Source: Diphasiastrum complanatum (lineage: Eukaryota > Streptophyta > Lycopodiopsida > Lycopodiales > Lycopodiaceae). From it: a stretch of 64,000 bases of DNA. The DNA is taken from contig MU832140.1 in assembly GCA_029204225.1 (NCBI GenBank), positions 1 through 64,000 of the forward strand, read 5' to 3'. Under the pieces are notes generated by a model. It had not been told where the DNA came from. It ran no database searches and saw only the letters and a program-made list of their open reading frames with translations. This document shows, one piece after another, positions 10,300-20,970 of this stretch. A program made the position numbers and the translations under genes. How positions within the stretch are numbered: the first letter of the stretch is position 1; every line of letters starts with the position of its first letter.

Positions 10300-10430
10300 G
10301 ATTATCCGATGTGGCCCATTAGATTACTTGAGAAACCTTTGGTCAGGGGTTTGAATCTCGGCAAGCTATCTAAGCCGTTTATCATTTAACGTGAACAGCC
10401 CGTGGGCCAACTTCTCAGTTTTTTTTTGCA
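10300..10430 (+). repeat. possible tRNA-derived SINE
   Basis: A box-B-like GGGTTTGAATCTC (about 10348) lies some 40 bp after a box-A-like TGGCCCATTAG, the spacing of a tRNA-derived polymerase III promoter, and a T-rich run follows near 10420. No target duplication was found, and box A matches imperfectly. Confidence 0.25.
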
Positions 10431-10487
10431 ACGTGTGCATTCCTGCCATACGCATAAGCACAAGCATACAATTGCACGTATGTACTC

Positions 10488-10693
10488 GTGTCCATACACA
10501 TACGGATACAACATTGGCATGGTCTACCTCAAGATTTCAAAAGTAATAATGGAGAGGAAAGCCATTCAGAAAATAACGCTGCTCAAGGATTTGGTTCACA
10601 TATATCAACTTATAATCAGTTGCTTGTCATGTACAATTACGTTTTAGGAATCCCAGGCCAAAGGGCAGGGCCAGGAGCTTCCACAGCGTAAAA
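10488..10693 (+). CDS. possible terminal exon of unknown gene
   Basis: A plus-strand frame with a balanced composition ends at a TAA (about 10691): it includes GFGSHISTYNQLLVMYNYVL and ends GQRAGPGASTA. It lacks the stop-rich, AT-biased look of the surroundings, and no transposon motif is present. A plausible intron acceptor precedes it only weakly (CTACCTCAAG). I do not recognise it; it could be a last exon of a host gene, or chance. Confidence 0.25.
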
Positions 10694-10943
10694 ATCAAGC
10701 AAATGACTAATTTGACCATGGCTACTTTACTTTACTTTGTTCATTATGAGCTGGGATAAAATTTGGTCGATGGTTAGGTCATAATGTCTGGGCTCGTAGT
10801 AGAGGGTTTATATGCTGTATAATTTCCTCAACATATACATGCAACAAACGCAAGGTTTTACATTATGAACAATCTTATGCATGGTTTCAAAAACTATTAT
10901 TGGAAGTTGGACTGGACGATTACGCAGTGCCTGCACCTGAGAT

Positions 10944-11034
10944 GAACAGCTTAAGAATGAGCGGGAGCTACAAAAACGCACAGACCCCCCAGCAATGCCA
11001 GTTCATCATCAAGCTTGTGGTACAAGGCTAAAGA
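10944..11034 (+). CDS. possible short exon, either strand
   Basis: On plus, CTTAAGAATGAGCGGGAGC opens a frame LKNERELQKRTDPPAMP that runs to a TAA at about 11034. On minus, the same bases read LDDELALLGGLCVFVAPAHS. Only one can be real. The minus reading would sit downstream of the 33-bp exon at 11119-11151 with matching phase if the acceptor CCACAAG is used. Evidence is thin. Confidence 0.2.
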
Positions 11035-11118
11035 TACTAGCCTAAATGCAGAGATTGAAAGCAGATAGAAGAGGCATAATAATCATAATAATAGCTGATA
11101 TAAGTAATGCTTACTTAC

Positions 11119-11151
11119 CTTCCAAGTAGAGTTAAGATTCTTCTCTGCCAT
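11119..11151 (-). CDS. possible first coding exon (MAEKNLNSTWK)
   Basis: On the minus strand TTTTGTTGCAG precedes an ATG, 33 bases in frame follow, and then GTAAGTAAG, so both splice sites are near-perfect plant consensus. This suggests a small coding exon after a 5'-UTR intron. The pyrimidine-rich stretch at 11400-11480 could belong to the 5' UTR. No downstream exon could be firmly assigned, so the gene is not identified. Confidence 0.35.
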
Positions 11152-11922
11152 CTGCAACAAAACCCCCCGTTGTCTCAGCCACTTATCACTTCCCCACCAG
11201 AACAACACTATGCATACCACTTCACAGACCTTCACAAATCTTGAAGAAGATGCATGAATCATTTTTTTTTTTGGCTTCACCTCTTTCTTCAATCTCTTGT
11301 TTGGCAAATGGATCAGTTTATTTTCGACATTCAGCCACCAAAACACGAATTGATCATGTAAAACCAATCCTTCTTCGATTCTGCAACCAGGAAGGAATGC
11401 CTTCACAGGCAAGCAATGCAGATCTAGACGCCCTCTCCCTCCCTCACCCCTCCTCCTTCCTCTCCTCTCCTCTCTTCTAGACGTTTTATGATGTTGAAGG
11501 AAAGCAAAGGAATGAATGAATGAATGCAACCACCAGTAATGTAGCAGTGGTACTCGGTACTTGTACACATTTGGATGCCAACACGTGTTCAAGATGCCAC
11601 TTGGACTGTTTTCAATGGTTGAGAATCGCACAAGGGGAAATCGGGAGAAATCCAACGGTGTGGGTTTATGATTATGTGGCTCCCTTTATGGGTCGTTCAA
11701 CCACCATCTTGGCATGCCTTCTCCATGTCACTTTGTACACCACCAAATTTTCATTTTTCTATCAAATGCTTATATCATGCAATATAGAGAACTTCCTGTT
11801 TTTATTAATAAAAGATGGGAAAACTCATCAGAGTACAAAGGAATACATGTAAAAAGCGTAAAGGCCATAAGGCGAATTGAGATACTATACAAGTATAACA
11901 AAGCAACAATCTCGCAGAGTAT
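11152..11922. other. no gene recognised
   Basis: Long frames on the minus strand (about 11655 to 11152) are low in conserved content and look accidental. A CT-rich purine/pyrimidine tract occurs at 11425-11480. An AATAAA-type word lies near 11808. Confidence 0.4.
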
Positions 11923-13080
11923 CTACATAAAGCCTACTGCTTGGTGTAAGTCGCTAGTTAAGACAGTTGGAAGTTTAGGTAGGGCAAGAAGCTGTGAAGC
12001 AGCTGTTCCTGCAACTACGGCACGTCGAAGTATTGCAAATGTCTGAGTGCGTTGTAAAGTCATCGAAACTCGTTGACGATAATAAGCCGTAATGATAGAT
12101 AAAGGTGAGGCACCACGACCTTGGAGTTTCGCTACAAAACCTGCACAGGATGATAGAAAATCATCGAATTTCTTATGCAGGCACCCATATGTTTCCAAAG
12201 CAAAAGGGATAAAGCCTTCTCCAGGAGTGCGATGTGAATAATCTTGCTCTTTATCTAGAGCTGCATGAGAAGCAGCGGCACCCTGAGTAGTTGAAGCACG
12301 ACGAAGGAGGTCAGGCCGCGAAGGATCAGCAACAACAACATCCCCAAGCGTGCGAATCCCCTGGTGCGAAAGAACAAGATCAACTCGACGCCGAGGCGAC
12401 TGTGAATCAGACACAGGCAAGATGTGGGTCTGCTCCCGAACAACATGAAAGCCGCACTTATGAGCAATAGATGCCAATACGTCACGAATGGAATCATGAG
12501 TCGCAATACGCTCTCCGCCAGAAGGACAACGCATGAGATGAGTGCCAATAGGATCAACATGGTGACCACAGGAACATTTTGTCAAACCTGCCAGCACTTG
12601 ATGAGGGAGACCCAACCTAACCCGAAGAGCGGTGAAAAACAACTCTGAAGAAAGGCGCAAGTATGAAGGGCGTGCAACAAGCCAAGCACCAGCACCCGGG
12701 CCTGCACAAGACAAAAGGCGAGCCCGAGTCTCATCGGAAGGTGAATCAATAAGAAGCTGAGTGAAAACATGAGAGTGGAAGCGCTCCAAAAGATACTTCT
12801 GAAAATGAACACGCTGATGGCTAAGCAAAGACTCAAAGGCTCGCACAGGTGGAGGAATGAGATCCTTGGCCGCACGAAGATGTTGTTGGAAAGGAAGAAT
12901 GCATGTTTCCCATGAGCTATTGAATCGAGAAGAATGGGCTTGTTGTCCTGCTGAAACCGAGAGATAAGTGTAGAGGCAACAAGGGCCCAACTTCCCATAA
13001 AAGCAGTTGGAGCAATAGAAGTTGTGCAAGAAAGACCAACACCTGCAGACGAAGCGGGAAGAGAGACTTGTCGCTTAACG
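11923..13080 (-). pseudogene. C-terminus of RLE-type non-LTR retrotransposon
   Basis: The minus strand reads first LPASSAGVGLSC then AFMGSWALVAS (about 13060-12985), the tail-of-RT pattern seen in non-LTR elements. After a frameshift near 12930 comes about 340 residues ending at a stop at 11923. This part holds a zinc finger CSCGHHVDPIGTHLMRC (C-x-C-x8-H-x3-C), then GGERIATHDSIRDVL and RRRVDLVLSH with GDVVVADPSRP. A CCHC finger followed by an acidic nuclease core is the layout of the restriction-like endonuclease of R2/R4/NeSL-type retroelements. The RT core (YxDD) is absent because gypsy sequence begins at about 13085. The assignment to a clade is an inference; the RT-tail plus CCHC order is seen directly. 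Confidence 0.7.
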
Positions 13081-13084
13081 AACT

Positions 13085-14234
13085 GAGTTTATGGAAGACC
13101 CTTTACTACTTTTAAGTAAAATTAAAATGAGAAAGTGGGAAATGGTTCGAGATTACATTGAACGGGTAAAACGCCTCAGATCTGAGTGCGAACCTGAGCT
13201 GATTAACAAAAATGCCATGATTATGTGATTTTTGTCAAGTTTATCTAAAAGGATCAGACATGAGCTGAAACGCCATAATGAGTACACACTTTTGCAAAAT
13301 GCTATGGATGATGCAATTCGGGAGGAGGATGAAGATTTAGACGATGAGCCGAATATCAGTATGTTGCCTTATACAGCAGGGTAGACCACTATGACATCCA
13401 CCACTATTGCATCAACAAATGTCAATGCTACTACAGAAATGATGCTCAATGAGTTCGAGAAACTCGAAAAGAACCAGCAGAAACAGATGAAAAAGTTACA
13501 GTCGCAATTTGATGAGAAGATCAAAGCATTAAAAGATTTCCGTGGACAAGCGAACAAGGAACTTGAGAAGTTTGCAAAGACTTTTTCTACCAGGGAAAAT
13601 GTCTGATGTTCTATTTGTACAGGAAAACACACAGTGAATGAGTATCCTCAATTGAAAAAATGAATGGAAATCAGTATATGCCATTTGTGTTATTCGCCTT
13701 ATCATGAGGCTGCTTTTTGCAACTTCAATCCTCGGATAATTCAGCAACGGTATGCCCAGATGGGATATCGAGAACCACATTATGGAGGAAATCTAACAGC
13801 TAGACCTCGTCAATCTGCTCTTGGATATTCGGAACGGTTAGCCTTACCTGCCCCACCAAAGCACCCCACTCCTCCTGCCAATTTGATGGAACCAAAACCT
13901 TACATAAGTGCTAAGCAATGGAACTATGGTAATGATATCGATCAAGAAGGTGGATCTTCTGAACAATATGCTATGTTGATGCGCAACAACCAAGCATCTA
14001 GAAACTGGACCAAAGCACCACTTGGATGCTTTGCATGTGGAGAAAATCACAGAGTTGTAGAATGTCCAAATAAAAAAAAATTTGTACCATTTTGTCGTGA
14101 CTGTGGTTATGGGCATTGCTATAAGGAATGTCCAATAAAACCGAAGCCACCACCGGCTACAGCTCCTGTAAATTTGATAGCAATCAAGCAAAGACTAGTA
14201 GCTCAGAATAAACCAAGTGTACCATTGATTGGCA
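13085..14234 (+). pseudogene. gypsy family A gag with four zinc knuckles
   Basis: The frame matches the minus-strand gag at 48798-49958 almost residue for residue (KWEMVRDYIERVKRLRSECE, LKRHNEY, NAMDDAIREEDED). It ends in four CCHC-like knuckles: CSICTGKHTVNEY (last C lost), CHLCYSPYHEAAFC, CFACGENHRVVEC and CRDCGYGHCYKEC. At least four in-frame stops occur (for example near 13226, 13384, 13604 and 13660). The N-terminal capsid half is missing; sequence starts at EFMEDPLLLLSKIK where the non-LTR element ends. Confidence 0.9.
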
Positions 14235-14580
14235 ATGGTATATGCGGTTCAGAAGTTTCGCTATTATCTTCTAGGAAAAGTCTTTGCGTTCTTCACTGAT
14301 CATCAAGCACTGTTGTATCTCATCAACAAGACCTGCACCATCGGCTGTATTACTAGATGGATCATATTATTGAGAGAATTTGAGTTTAGGATCGTGGTTC
14401 GTAAGGGAGTTCAGCATTTTTTAGCAGACCATCTATCCTGAATCCCTAACCTTCCTATCCCTGATCAAGGCGTCAACGATGATTTACCAGATGCAATCCT
14501 TTTCCAAGTTGACTCTATACCTGTATGGGCTAAGGAAATTATCGAATATTTAACTTCAGGGCAGATGGATCCTTCCTTCT
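14235..14580 (+). pseudogene. gypsy family A RNase H fragment, out of order
   Basis: A frame switch at about 14235 leads into RNase H: MVYAVQKFRYYLLGKV, FFTDHQALLYLINKT and HFLADHLS. In an intact gypsy element RNase H follows RT, but here it sits between gag and the RT linker. A tail NDDLPDAILFQVDSIPVWAKE matches the region after RNase H in the copy at 33480-33540. Confidence 0.85.
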
Positions 14581-14599
14581 CTAGAAACAAGCCAAGAAA

Positions 14600-15529
14600 C
14601 ATTATAATACGGTCATGAAATGGGAAAATCCTCCTCAAAAGATTGATTCAAAGAATGTGCCACCCTTACTGGATAAAGGCAAAGGAAAATTCAAGGATGA
14701 TTCTACAAGTCAGAGTTCTAGCAAGACATCATCGTCTAGGAAGACTTCACCTTCGAAGAAGAGTTTATTTTCTCAGAAGTCATCACCTCCACAATCAATT
14801 CCTGCTAAGAAGGCTAAGCGAAGATCCAAGACAAGTCCTTTCGACAAAGAACAAGCAGATGTAGTCTAGCATGATATTTCTGAATATTTTAAATGCTATA
14901 CACTGGATGATGTGGTTATCATGTTACCCAAAGCACATCGTGAACCCGAAGAACAGGTGTTAGAATCGAAAGATGTTATCGATGGCCCCCAGCTAGGACA
15001 CATCCTATGAATCTTACTGAACCATGAGAACCAGAAAAGATTGTACAAGTTGGATCACAACTTAATCCTGAATACTTTCAAGTGCTCTGAACGTTACTTA
15101 TTAAGTATCAAGATTGCTTTGCATGGACTTATCAAGATCTCAAGGGTATTCTGACGTCAGTTATTGAACACACCATACCTTTAATACCTGATGTAGTTCC
15201 AAAGGTTACAAAGTTCTATCGCTGTAATCCTTATGTTGCAGATCTGATAAAAAAAGAGCTTCAGAGACTGCTTGACGTCGATTTCATTTATGAGATCGAG
15301 CATATAGAATGGGTTTCATCGATTGTCATTGTTTCTAAGAAGAATGGGAAATTGAGAATTTGCGTGAATCTCAAGTCCTTGAACAAAGTGACGCGGAAGG
15401 ATCACTTTTCGTTACCTTTTACTGAAAGCATTTTGGACCGCCTTGCTGGAGCATAAGCTTATAGTTTTCTGGATGGATTTAGTGGTTACAACCAGGTCAA
15501 GATTGCACCTGTAGATTGCCACAAAACAG
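14600..15529 (+). pseudogene. gypsy family A RT linker and partial RT
   Basis: The linker (KGKGKFKDDSTSQSS, lysine/serine-rich; then YTLDDVVIMLPKAHREPEE) is followed by RT pieces: IKKELQRLLDVDFIYEI, KKNGKLRICVNLKSLNKV and YSFLDGFSGYNQVKIAP. Several stops interrupt it (about 14868, 15007, 15088, 15455). The RT ends at about 15529, before the YLDD motif, where an unrelated repeat starts. Confidence 0.9.
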
Positions 15530-15760
15530 CTGAGAGAGAAAAAGTGCGTTACCAGCTTGGGCATAACACTTGGTATGAGGGGAGGTGGTGAATCCCACCA
15601 AAATTATAGGGGGATGTAGGTTGTGACTCAGGGCGAGCTCCAACCAAGCCTCAGCTCCCCTTGCTGGAATGTTGTCCTAGTGCCCACCTTGGCATGCCAA
15701 CACCTCGGAGACTAGGGTCGGTCACACACTTGGAATGGCCTTCTCAGATTTATTAATAAA
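15530..15760 (-). repeat. interspersed LTR-like repeat, inverted copy at 55060-55250
   Basis: The words CTTGCTGGAATGTTGTCC, TTGGCATGCCAACACC and GGTGGTGAATCCCACC recur as reverse complement in 55065-55210, in the same order. A more distant relative is at 54600-54790. Probably an LTR piece of one family. Confidence 0.7.
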
Positions 15761-18328
15761 GTGGGATTTTTCTCAAACTGACTCTGATTACCTTCTGGGT
15801 TTCAATGTTTGGTAAAAGCAAATCTTTTTGATCTGGCACATAGTTGAGGGTCGTATCCCCTAGTGATATGCGGTCGGGACCATTTGGTCCGGAACGCCAG
15901 CGGTATGCTATCGGGACCATTCGGTCCAGGAACTGGTTGTCTTCATATCTGTCCCGGCTTGTGGTTCTAAGTGTTCCTTGCATGAACGTGAATGGGTTAA
16001 GCTCTTGGGGATTGGGCTCTAACCTGTCGGCTGAGTTGGATGGCTTGCTTGGGTGCCAGGTTGGGATTACATGAAGGTGATGCCTTTATTTGGAGATCAA
16101 CCCATTTGGAAGACTTATAGCTTACTGTGTCTTTGGATTTTGAATTAGTATTCCTGCGTAGAGGTAAGCAATTGAAGAATTGTTACATCTCTGAGTATTT
16201 ATTCTAGTATTGCAATTCATTATTTCATATTGCATAGCTAACAAATGTCTACTATGAACTTTTAGAAATAATAATCTCATGACACAATACTCATGCCAAC
16301 ATACGAGAAATAACAACAATATTAGATTGATTAAAGTTGATGTTAGATTTGGATTTAGTTTAAATGCACTATACACTTAACAAAGTTGCATCACTATGTC
16401 TAAGAGAGCTAGTTTATTTGATACTTTTTCGTCAACATTGGCATTTCGAGAGATTGCTCAACACAAGATTTGATGATCAATAAAGTATGTCACTTGACTC
16501 GTATTGTCAACTTGGTTATGTAGTGTAGAAGATGAGAGTTTTCATTCCCCTTTTCCAAAAACGTAGAACATATTCTTCCTTGCTCCTTAATATACAACCA
16601 AAACTATGTACTTCTCAATTGAGTAAATAGGTGGACAAATTATTATCATCCCTCTTGCTCGTCAAATATCCAAACAATTATTTATAACGTTGGGAGCAAT
16701 GATTATTGCAATGTTTGCATATCATGTACTTATTATTGTTTATGGCCCCCAAATTATTAACATCATGTTGCATCATAAGTGAAATTATTGAGATTATTTG
16801 AGGTGCTAGAGACAAAGCTTTTGAAGGAGGTGGAGGAGGAGAGTAGCTTTCAAAGGAGTTGAGCCCTAAATGCACAAAACAGGTCGAGAGATAAATGACA
16901 CAACTACTTTAGAAGATATCCCATGAATAAGAAATAACATTGGGGGTATGTAAAGGGCATTGATTGTATTTACAAGTAACTTTCTTTGGAGCTTGTGCAT
17001 TGGGTGGAGAGTCTCCCACATGTGTCTTGGTAAGAGAGACCAAATGTACTAGCACTTTAGTTTTTGCCTTGTGCATTTGTTAGAGCTTGGTGTTGTGACG
17101 TTTCTTTAAGATGTATACATTCTCCTTCAAGTTGTGTTATACTTTTATACTTGCTAGTAATCTATATCTTTCTTTGGATCTCCATGCAAAAAGCCATAAG
17201 AGCCCTGAACACACATTGTGAAAGGCCTCTCAAGACAATCTTAAAAGTTTCTTTCATTTATAAAACAATTCTATATAGCCACACCACATTCTTCTCTAAT
17301 TCTTTTACATGGCATTTGCCCAACATACCATGAGCACATCATATTAACCTGATAATGGGACACTGCAGTAACGACTAATCTTCAAAAAACAACATAAAAG
17401 AAATCAATCTAATTGTTAATACAAGTAAAACCTGACTTAGGATTCATGGGTCATGCACACCAAATCAGACATACCCACAACCATTCCAAAGGTCAGAACT
17501 GCTGCTTTTCATGTAGGTGAATACATAAAACGTAAAGCGTTTTGTTGCATGGGAAATCTTCTTTTCCTTAATAATTTTGAGCATAACCATTATGCAAGCC
17601 ATGAAAGTAAAAAAGACAACTTCCGACTTCCAGAAATGATGAAGCTCTGGTTAAAGCCTTTATATGTTTACATCAAGTTTCTTCTTTGCCTCATAAGAGA
17701 CATTGCAAAAGTTTCATTTCAGTAGAATGAATTCAGGTGCCTTGAAGCAGTCAAATTACAGATACATAGCTTTAATTCAAGGAAGGAAGAAGACCCAATA
17801 TGCACATAATCAGCAGGGACAATTTTTGGCAAATCCAAGACATCATCCAATATGAAACCTTGAAGCTAAAAAACACATGTCAAGGATTTCTCTCAGAATT
17901 AATGGTACATTGAACAAAAATCAAATGGATAGACCATTCACTTATTGGATGCAAAATCAGAAGAGCACTTATGTTGAAGCTGACATGGTCATCCATGACT
18001 TGCTTGACCAAGATGTGCTCAACACTTTTGCTCTTGATACAGATTAGGAAATGTAGCTTTCCTATCTCCAGAATTCCCAACTTGTAGTGAACAAGCATGC
18101 CACAACATACGGTGCCTTTTGAAGTTTACAGTTCATATCCAAAGGTTGGGGAAAACAACCATCAACTTCAAAATTGGGGAGGACCCAGCATAACTAAACC
18201 CATAGTGAGCCAGCAATAAATCCACTTAACAGTCTAGACATGTCACATGACATTTGGTGCTCGGATCCCACTCAAAAAGTGTAATTTGCTTGGCTGCTGT
18301 CTGAAACTTTGTATGAAGTTTCAGCACA
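15761..18328. other. no gene recognised
   Basis: AT-rich DNA with only short, accidental frames. GTCGGGACCATTTGGTCC and CGGGACCATTCGGTCC (about 15874-15928) form a short near-repeat with a palindromic core. The stretch 17880-18100 has a 72-codon minus frame without recognisable motif. The right end lies just downstream of the CCDC174-like stop codon and should include its 3' UTR. Confidence 0.45.
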
Positions 18329-19088
18329 CTATACTAAATGAGCTTGTTTCTCCTTTTCAGCTGCAGACTTTAACTTTTCAATTTGCTTCTTCAAAAAAGC
18401 TTGACGTAATTTTTCTTTGCTTTTCTCTGCAATCATCTGCCGCCGTTGCTTCAGAAGCAAAGCCTTCTCTCTCGCCTCTTTTGTTTCTTGATTGACTTCC
18501 CTGCATTAAACTTAAGTTGATAATTTGCTTCAAACAAGAAATAACTTTCCAATAGGGTGGATACAGCTTGTTAAAAATCTGACACCGGTATTTTTGAAAG
18601 GAAAAATGGATAAGTTTTTGATAGTTTAGTTTGTTAGCTAAGCTGGTTTCACTTGAGGCATAAAACTGATCATCTCACATGATTTACTTTCACATGGACA
18701 TACTGACAATCAATGACTAAGCACATAAATTTTAGAAAATTACAGCAATGACAACTTTTCTAGAACTTCCTCTTTTGCTTCAAAATCTATACATCTGCAT
18801 TTTGAACAACGATACAAATACATCGATTAAAAAACATGATTTAGGACTGATTATTGTTGGTTGGTTCAGACACTAGCTGGAGGTAGTCTTTACAACGAGC
18901 TACTATATATAAAGTACATGTAAATCACACACGGTTTGAGAGTAGCAAGTTTGGCCTACATGAGCCACGGCCTACATATGCTGGTTTGCTCACAAAAAGT
19001 TGAACATTGGGCCTAGTGAGAGTACCCACCTATCAACATGAGCCATTTGTTGGTATGTTGTGGTTCAATAGGGCTGTACAATTTTATT

Positions 19089-19142
<54 letters not shown>

Positions 19143-20186
19143 GTTCAATATGGTTTTCTATTGCCATTGGTTCACTTGACCGCCCAAAACTGAACCGGAC
19201 TGTTCCTAAAACTCCTGGCAAGCTGGGTAAGTTTACCCCTCTTAAAATACCCCTTTAATCTGATACCCATATTGCCCACAAAAAGAAAAATCAATATTTT
19301 TTTGCGTCTTGGGAATACCTAATGAGAAATTTCGGAATGTGATCCGGATAGTATTTTCACGGGCTGCGTCTATGGACCATACATTTAAACTACATTCTGT
19401 CAAGGACAAGGCATTTTATCTTATGTTGCAGGACATCATCTAAACATTCATCATAGTAACAACAACCATATCTTACCTAATCAACTCCTTATAACTTTGA
19501 TTGGATCCTAAACCTTCCCTGCTCCTTTGCATGCCGAAGTCACTTGCTTGTGCTTCATTGCTTGTAGTAGAAGGATGTTCGTCGGTTTCTGAGGATAATT
19601 TGCTTGGTCTTTCCCGGTCAGGACTTTCATCTGCAACCAAACCCTTGCGTAAAAAATCCACACTATATTTTTCACTTTCTTCCTCGTCCGGAAGCTCGCC
19701 ACGCACGAGCTTGTCATAGAGTTCTGACTTCTTTTCAAGAGCCGCGTAACTGGCTGAGCCATCATTCACAGCCTTCAATTGCAGCTTGTCTCTATGATGA
19801 AGCAACAGTACAAAATTATTTAAGACGAGAGGAATGGCAATAGGGCAGCAATAAAAGAAAGAAAGTGTGGTATAGAGTTACTACCTGTGAGCACGGTCGT
19901 CCACACCCGTATTTTTCTTGGCAAAAATATCAGTCTTCTTTCTTGCCCGGTGCTTCTCAACTTCCGGATCACCCTGCTTCAAACGCTTCACATCTTCCTG
20001 CGTGCGATACAATTCAGCCCTAAGCTCCACAATGGACGACGCTCCCACACCGACGATTGCCTTCTGCTTCTTGGGCATAAGCGACGATTCTGTGAGCCAT
20101 CCAAGCGACTCTACTCGCCGATCTTTGCCGCCCATAACTTCATCTATTTCCTTTTTCAAATCCATTCCTTTCTCTGCTTCTTCCAT
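18329..20186 (-). CDS. CCDC174-like nuclear coiled-coil protein, three exons
   Basis: Exons on the minus strand: 20186-19885 (ATG at 20186), 19791-19477 and 18500-18329 (TAG at 18331-18329). Introns are GTAGTA...CATAG and GTAAGA...TGCAG; both leave phase 2, and the joined frame is 262 codons. Exon 1 holds SSIVELRAELYRTQEDVKRL and FAKKNTGVDDRAHR; exon 2 holds KSELYDKLVRGELPDEEE and YSVDFLRKG; exon 3 is a lysine/glutamine-rich helix (EAREKALLLKQRRQMIAEKS). These match, in order, the hallmarks of the animal CCDC174 family (a nuclear protein reported to bind eIF4A3, linked to splicing or exon junctions). The animal protein's longer C-terminus is absent. Function in this plant is inferred from the family. 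It is the only apparently intact host gene in the window; intron 2 carries a GA microsatellite. Confidence 0.85.
19092..19141. repeat. (GA)25 microsatellite
   Basis: Uninterrupted GA dinucleotides on the plus strand (TC on the gene's strand), inside intron 2 of the CCDC174-like gene. Confidence 0.97.
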
Positions 20187-20660
20187 GAAACCCAATCCAC
20201 CTCTTCCGATCCTCGTATAGAGAATAAGGAGCCTCAGTCAAACCAATCCCTTCTTTGCCCGCATATGCATCTTTCTTTCTTACTCTTTTCCCGCATAATC
20301 ATGACTGATTGATCGATTATTATCCATGCCTTCGGCCAAAGCCACTGCTAAAATAACAGAAACTCACCAGCTTTGAGAACCAAGCCACAATAACAACAGA
20401 TTCATAGCTACTTGATGATCAAGCTAGTCTTTTATGTGAAGATTGCTATCGATCAGCATTCAGAGACATCGATGCTGCTCTGATGCAAATACACAGGCGT
20501 AGATTGCCTAATCATTCTAGGCTCTTCGTGTAGATTGCCCGCGATAGTTTCTTTTATCTTATCAGCCACTTTAGCCCTTCGTTTCCCCTTTGTCCTCCTC
20601 AGAAAAGAACTCCAACACCACACAATAACTCAAATGGCCAAACTTTTTTTTTTTGGAGGC
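20187..20660 (-). promoter_or_regulatory. 5' UTR/promoter region of the CCDC174-like gene
   Basis: The 470 bp upstream of the ATG at 20186 have no supported frame. No clear TATA box is seen on the minus strand, so a TATA-less housekeeping promoter is likely. This is placed by position only. Confidence 0.4.
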
Positions 20661-20681
20661 GGGGGGGGGGGGGGGGGGGGG
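20661..20681 (+). repeat. G21 homopolymer
   Basis: Twenty-one consecutive G residues follow a T-run (about 20645-20654). Such a tract can form a quadruplex and is prone to sequencing error in length. Confidence 0.95.
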
Positions 20682-20683
20682 TT

Positions 20684-20970
20684 TCGCTTACGAAAGGTGT
20701 TCACCCTCACGTGGAATGCCCGAGAAGGGCATCCTTCTTTGGTGTGAAATCTGTTTAAATTTTTTTAAATTGTAAATTGTTTTTATATGCACCTTTTGGG
20801 TGGAAGGTGAGTGTAAAAAAAGCTAAATTTTTGTTCGTACAACTTTTGGCCTTCGGAGGGCGATCTGCCTAGGAAAGGTGCCCACCCTCAGGTGGAACGC
20901 CCGAGAAGGGCATCATTCTTCAGCGTGAAATCCGTTTGCATTTTTTTTTGTAAATTGTTTTTATATGCAC
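20684..20970. repeat. ~180-bp tandem duplication upstream of the CCDC174-like gene
   Basis: The segment from GAAAGGTG to TTTTATATGCAC occurs at about 20692-20792 and again at 20873-20970. Both copies contain CGCCCGAGAAGGGCAT or a one-base variant, a short hairpin with CCC/GGG arms. Confidence 0.85.

Noticed and set aside
10340-10420. A functional tRNA gene
   Set aside because: Only a box-B-like word is present; no cloverleaf or acceptor stem can be drawn.
17880-18098. 72-codon minus-strand frame near the CCDC174-like gene, considered as a further exon
   Set aside because: No similarity to the family, and the joined three-exon frame already ends in a TAG at 18329.
18240-18310. Extra exon with EWD-like text after exon 3 of the CCDC174-like gene
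   Set aside because: It would need an intron of only about 34 bp; too short for a plant intron.
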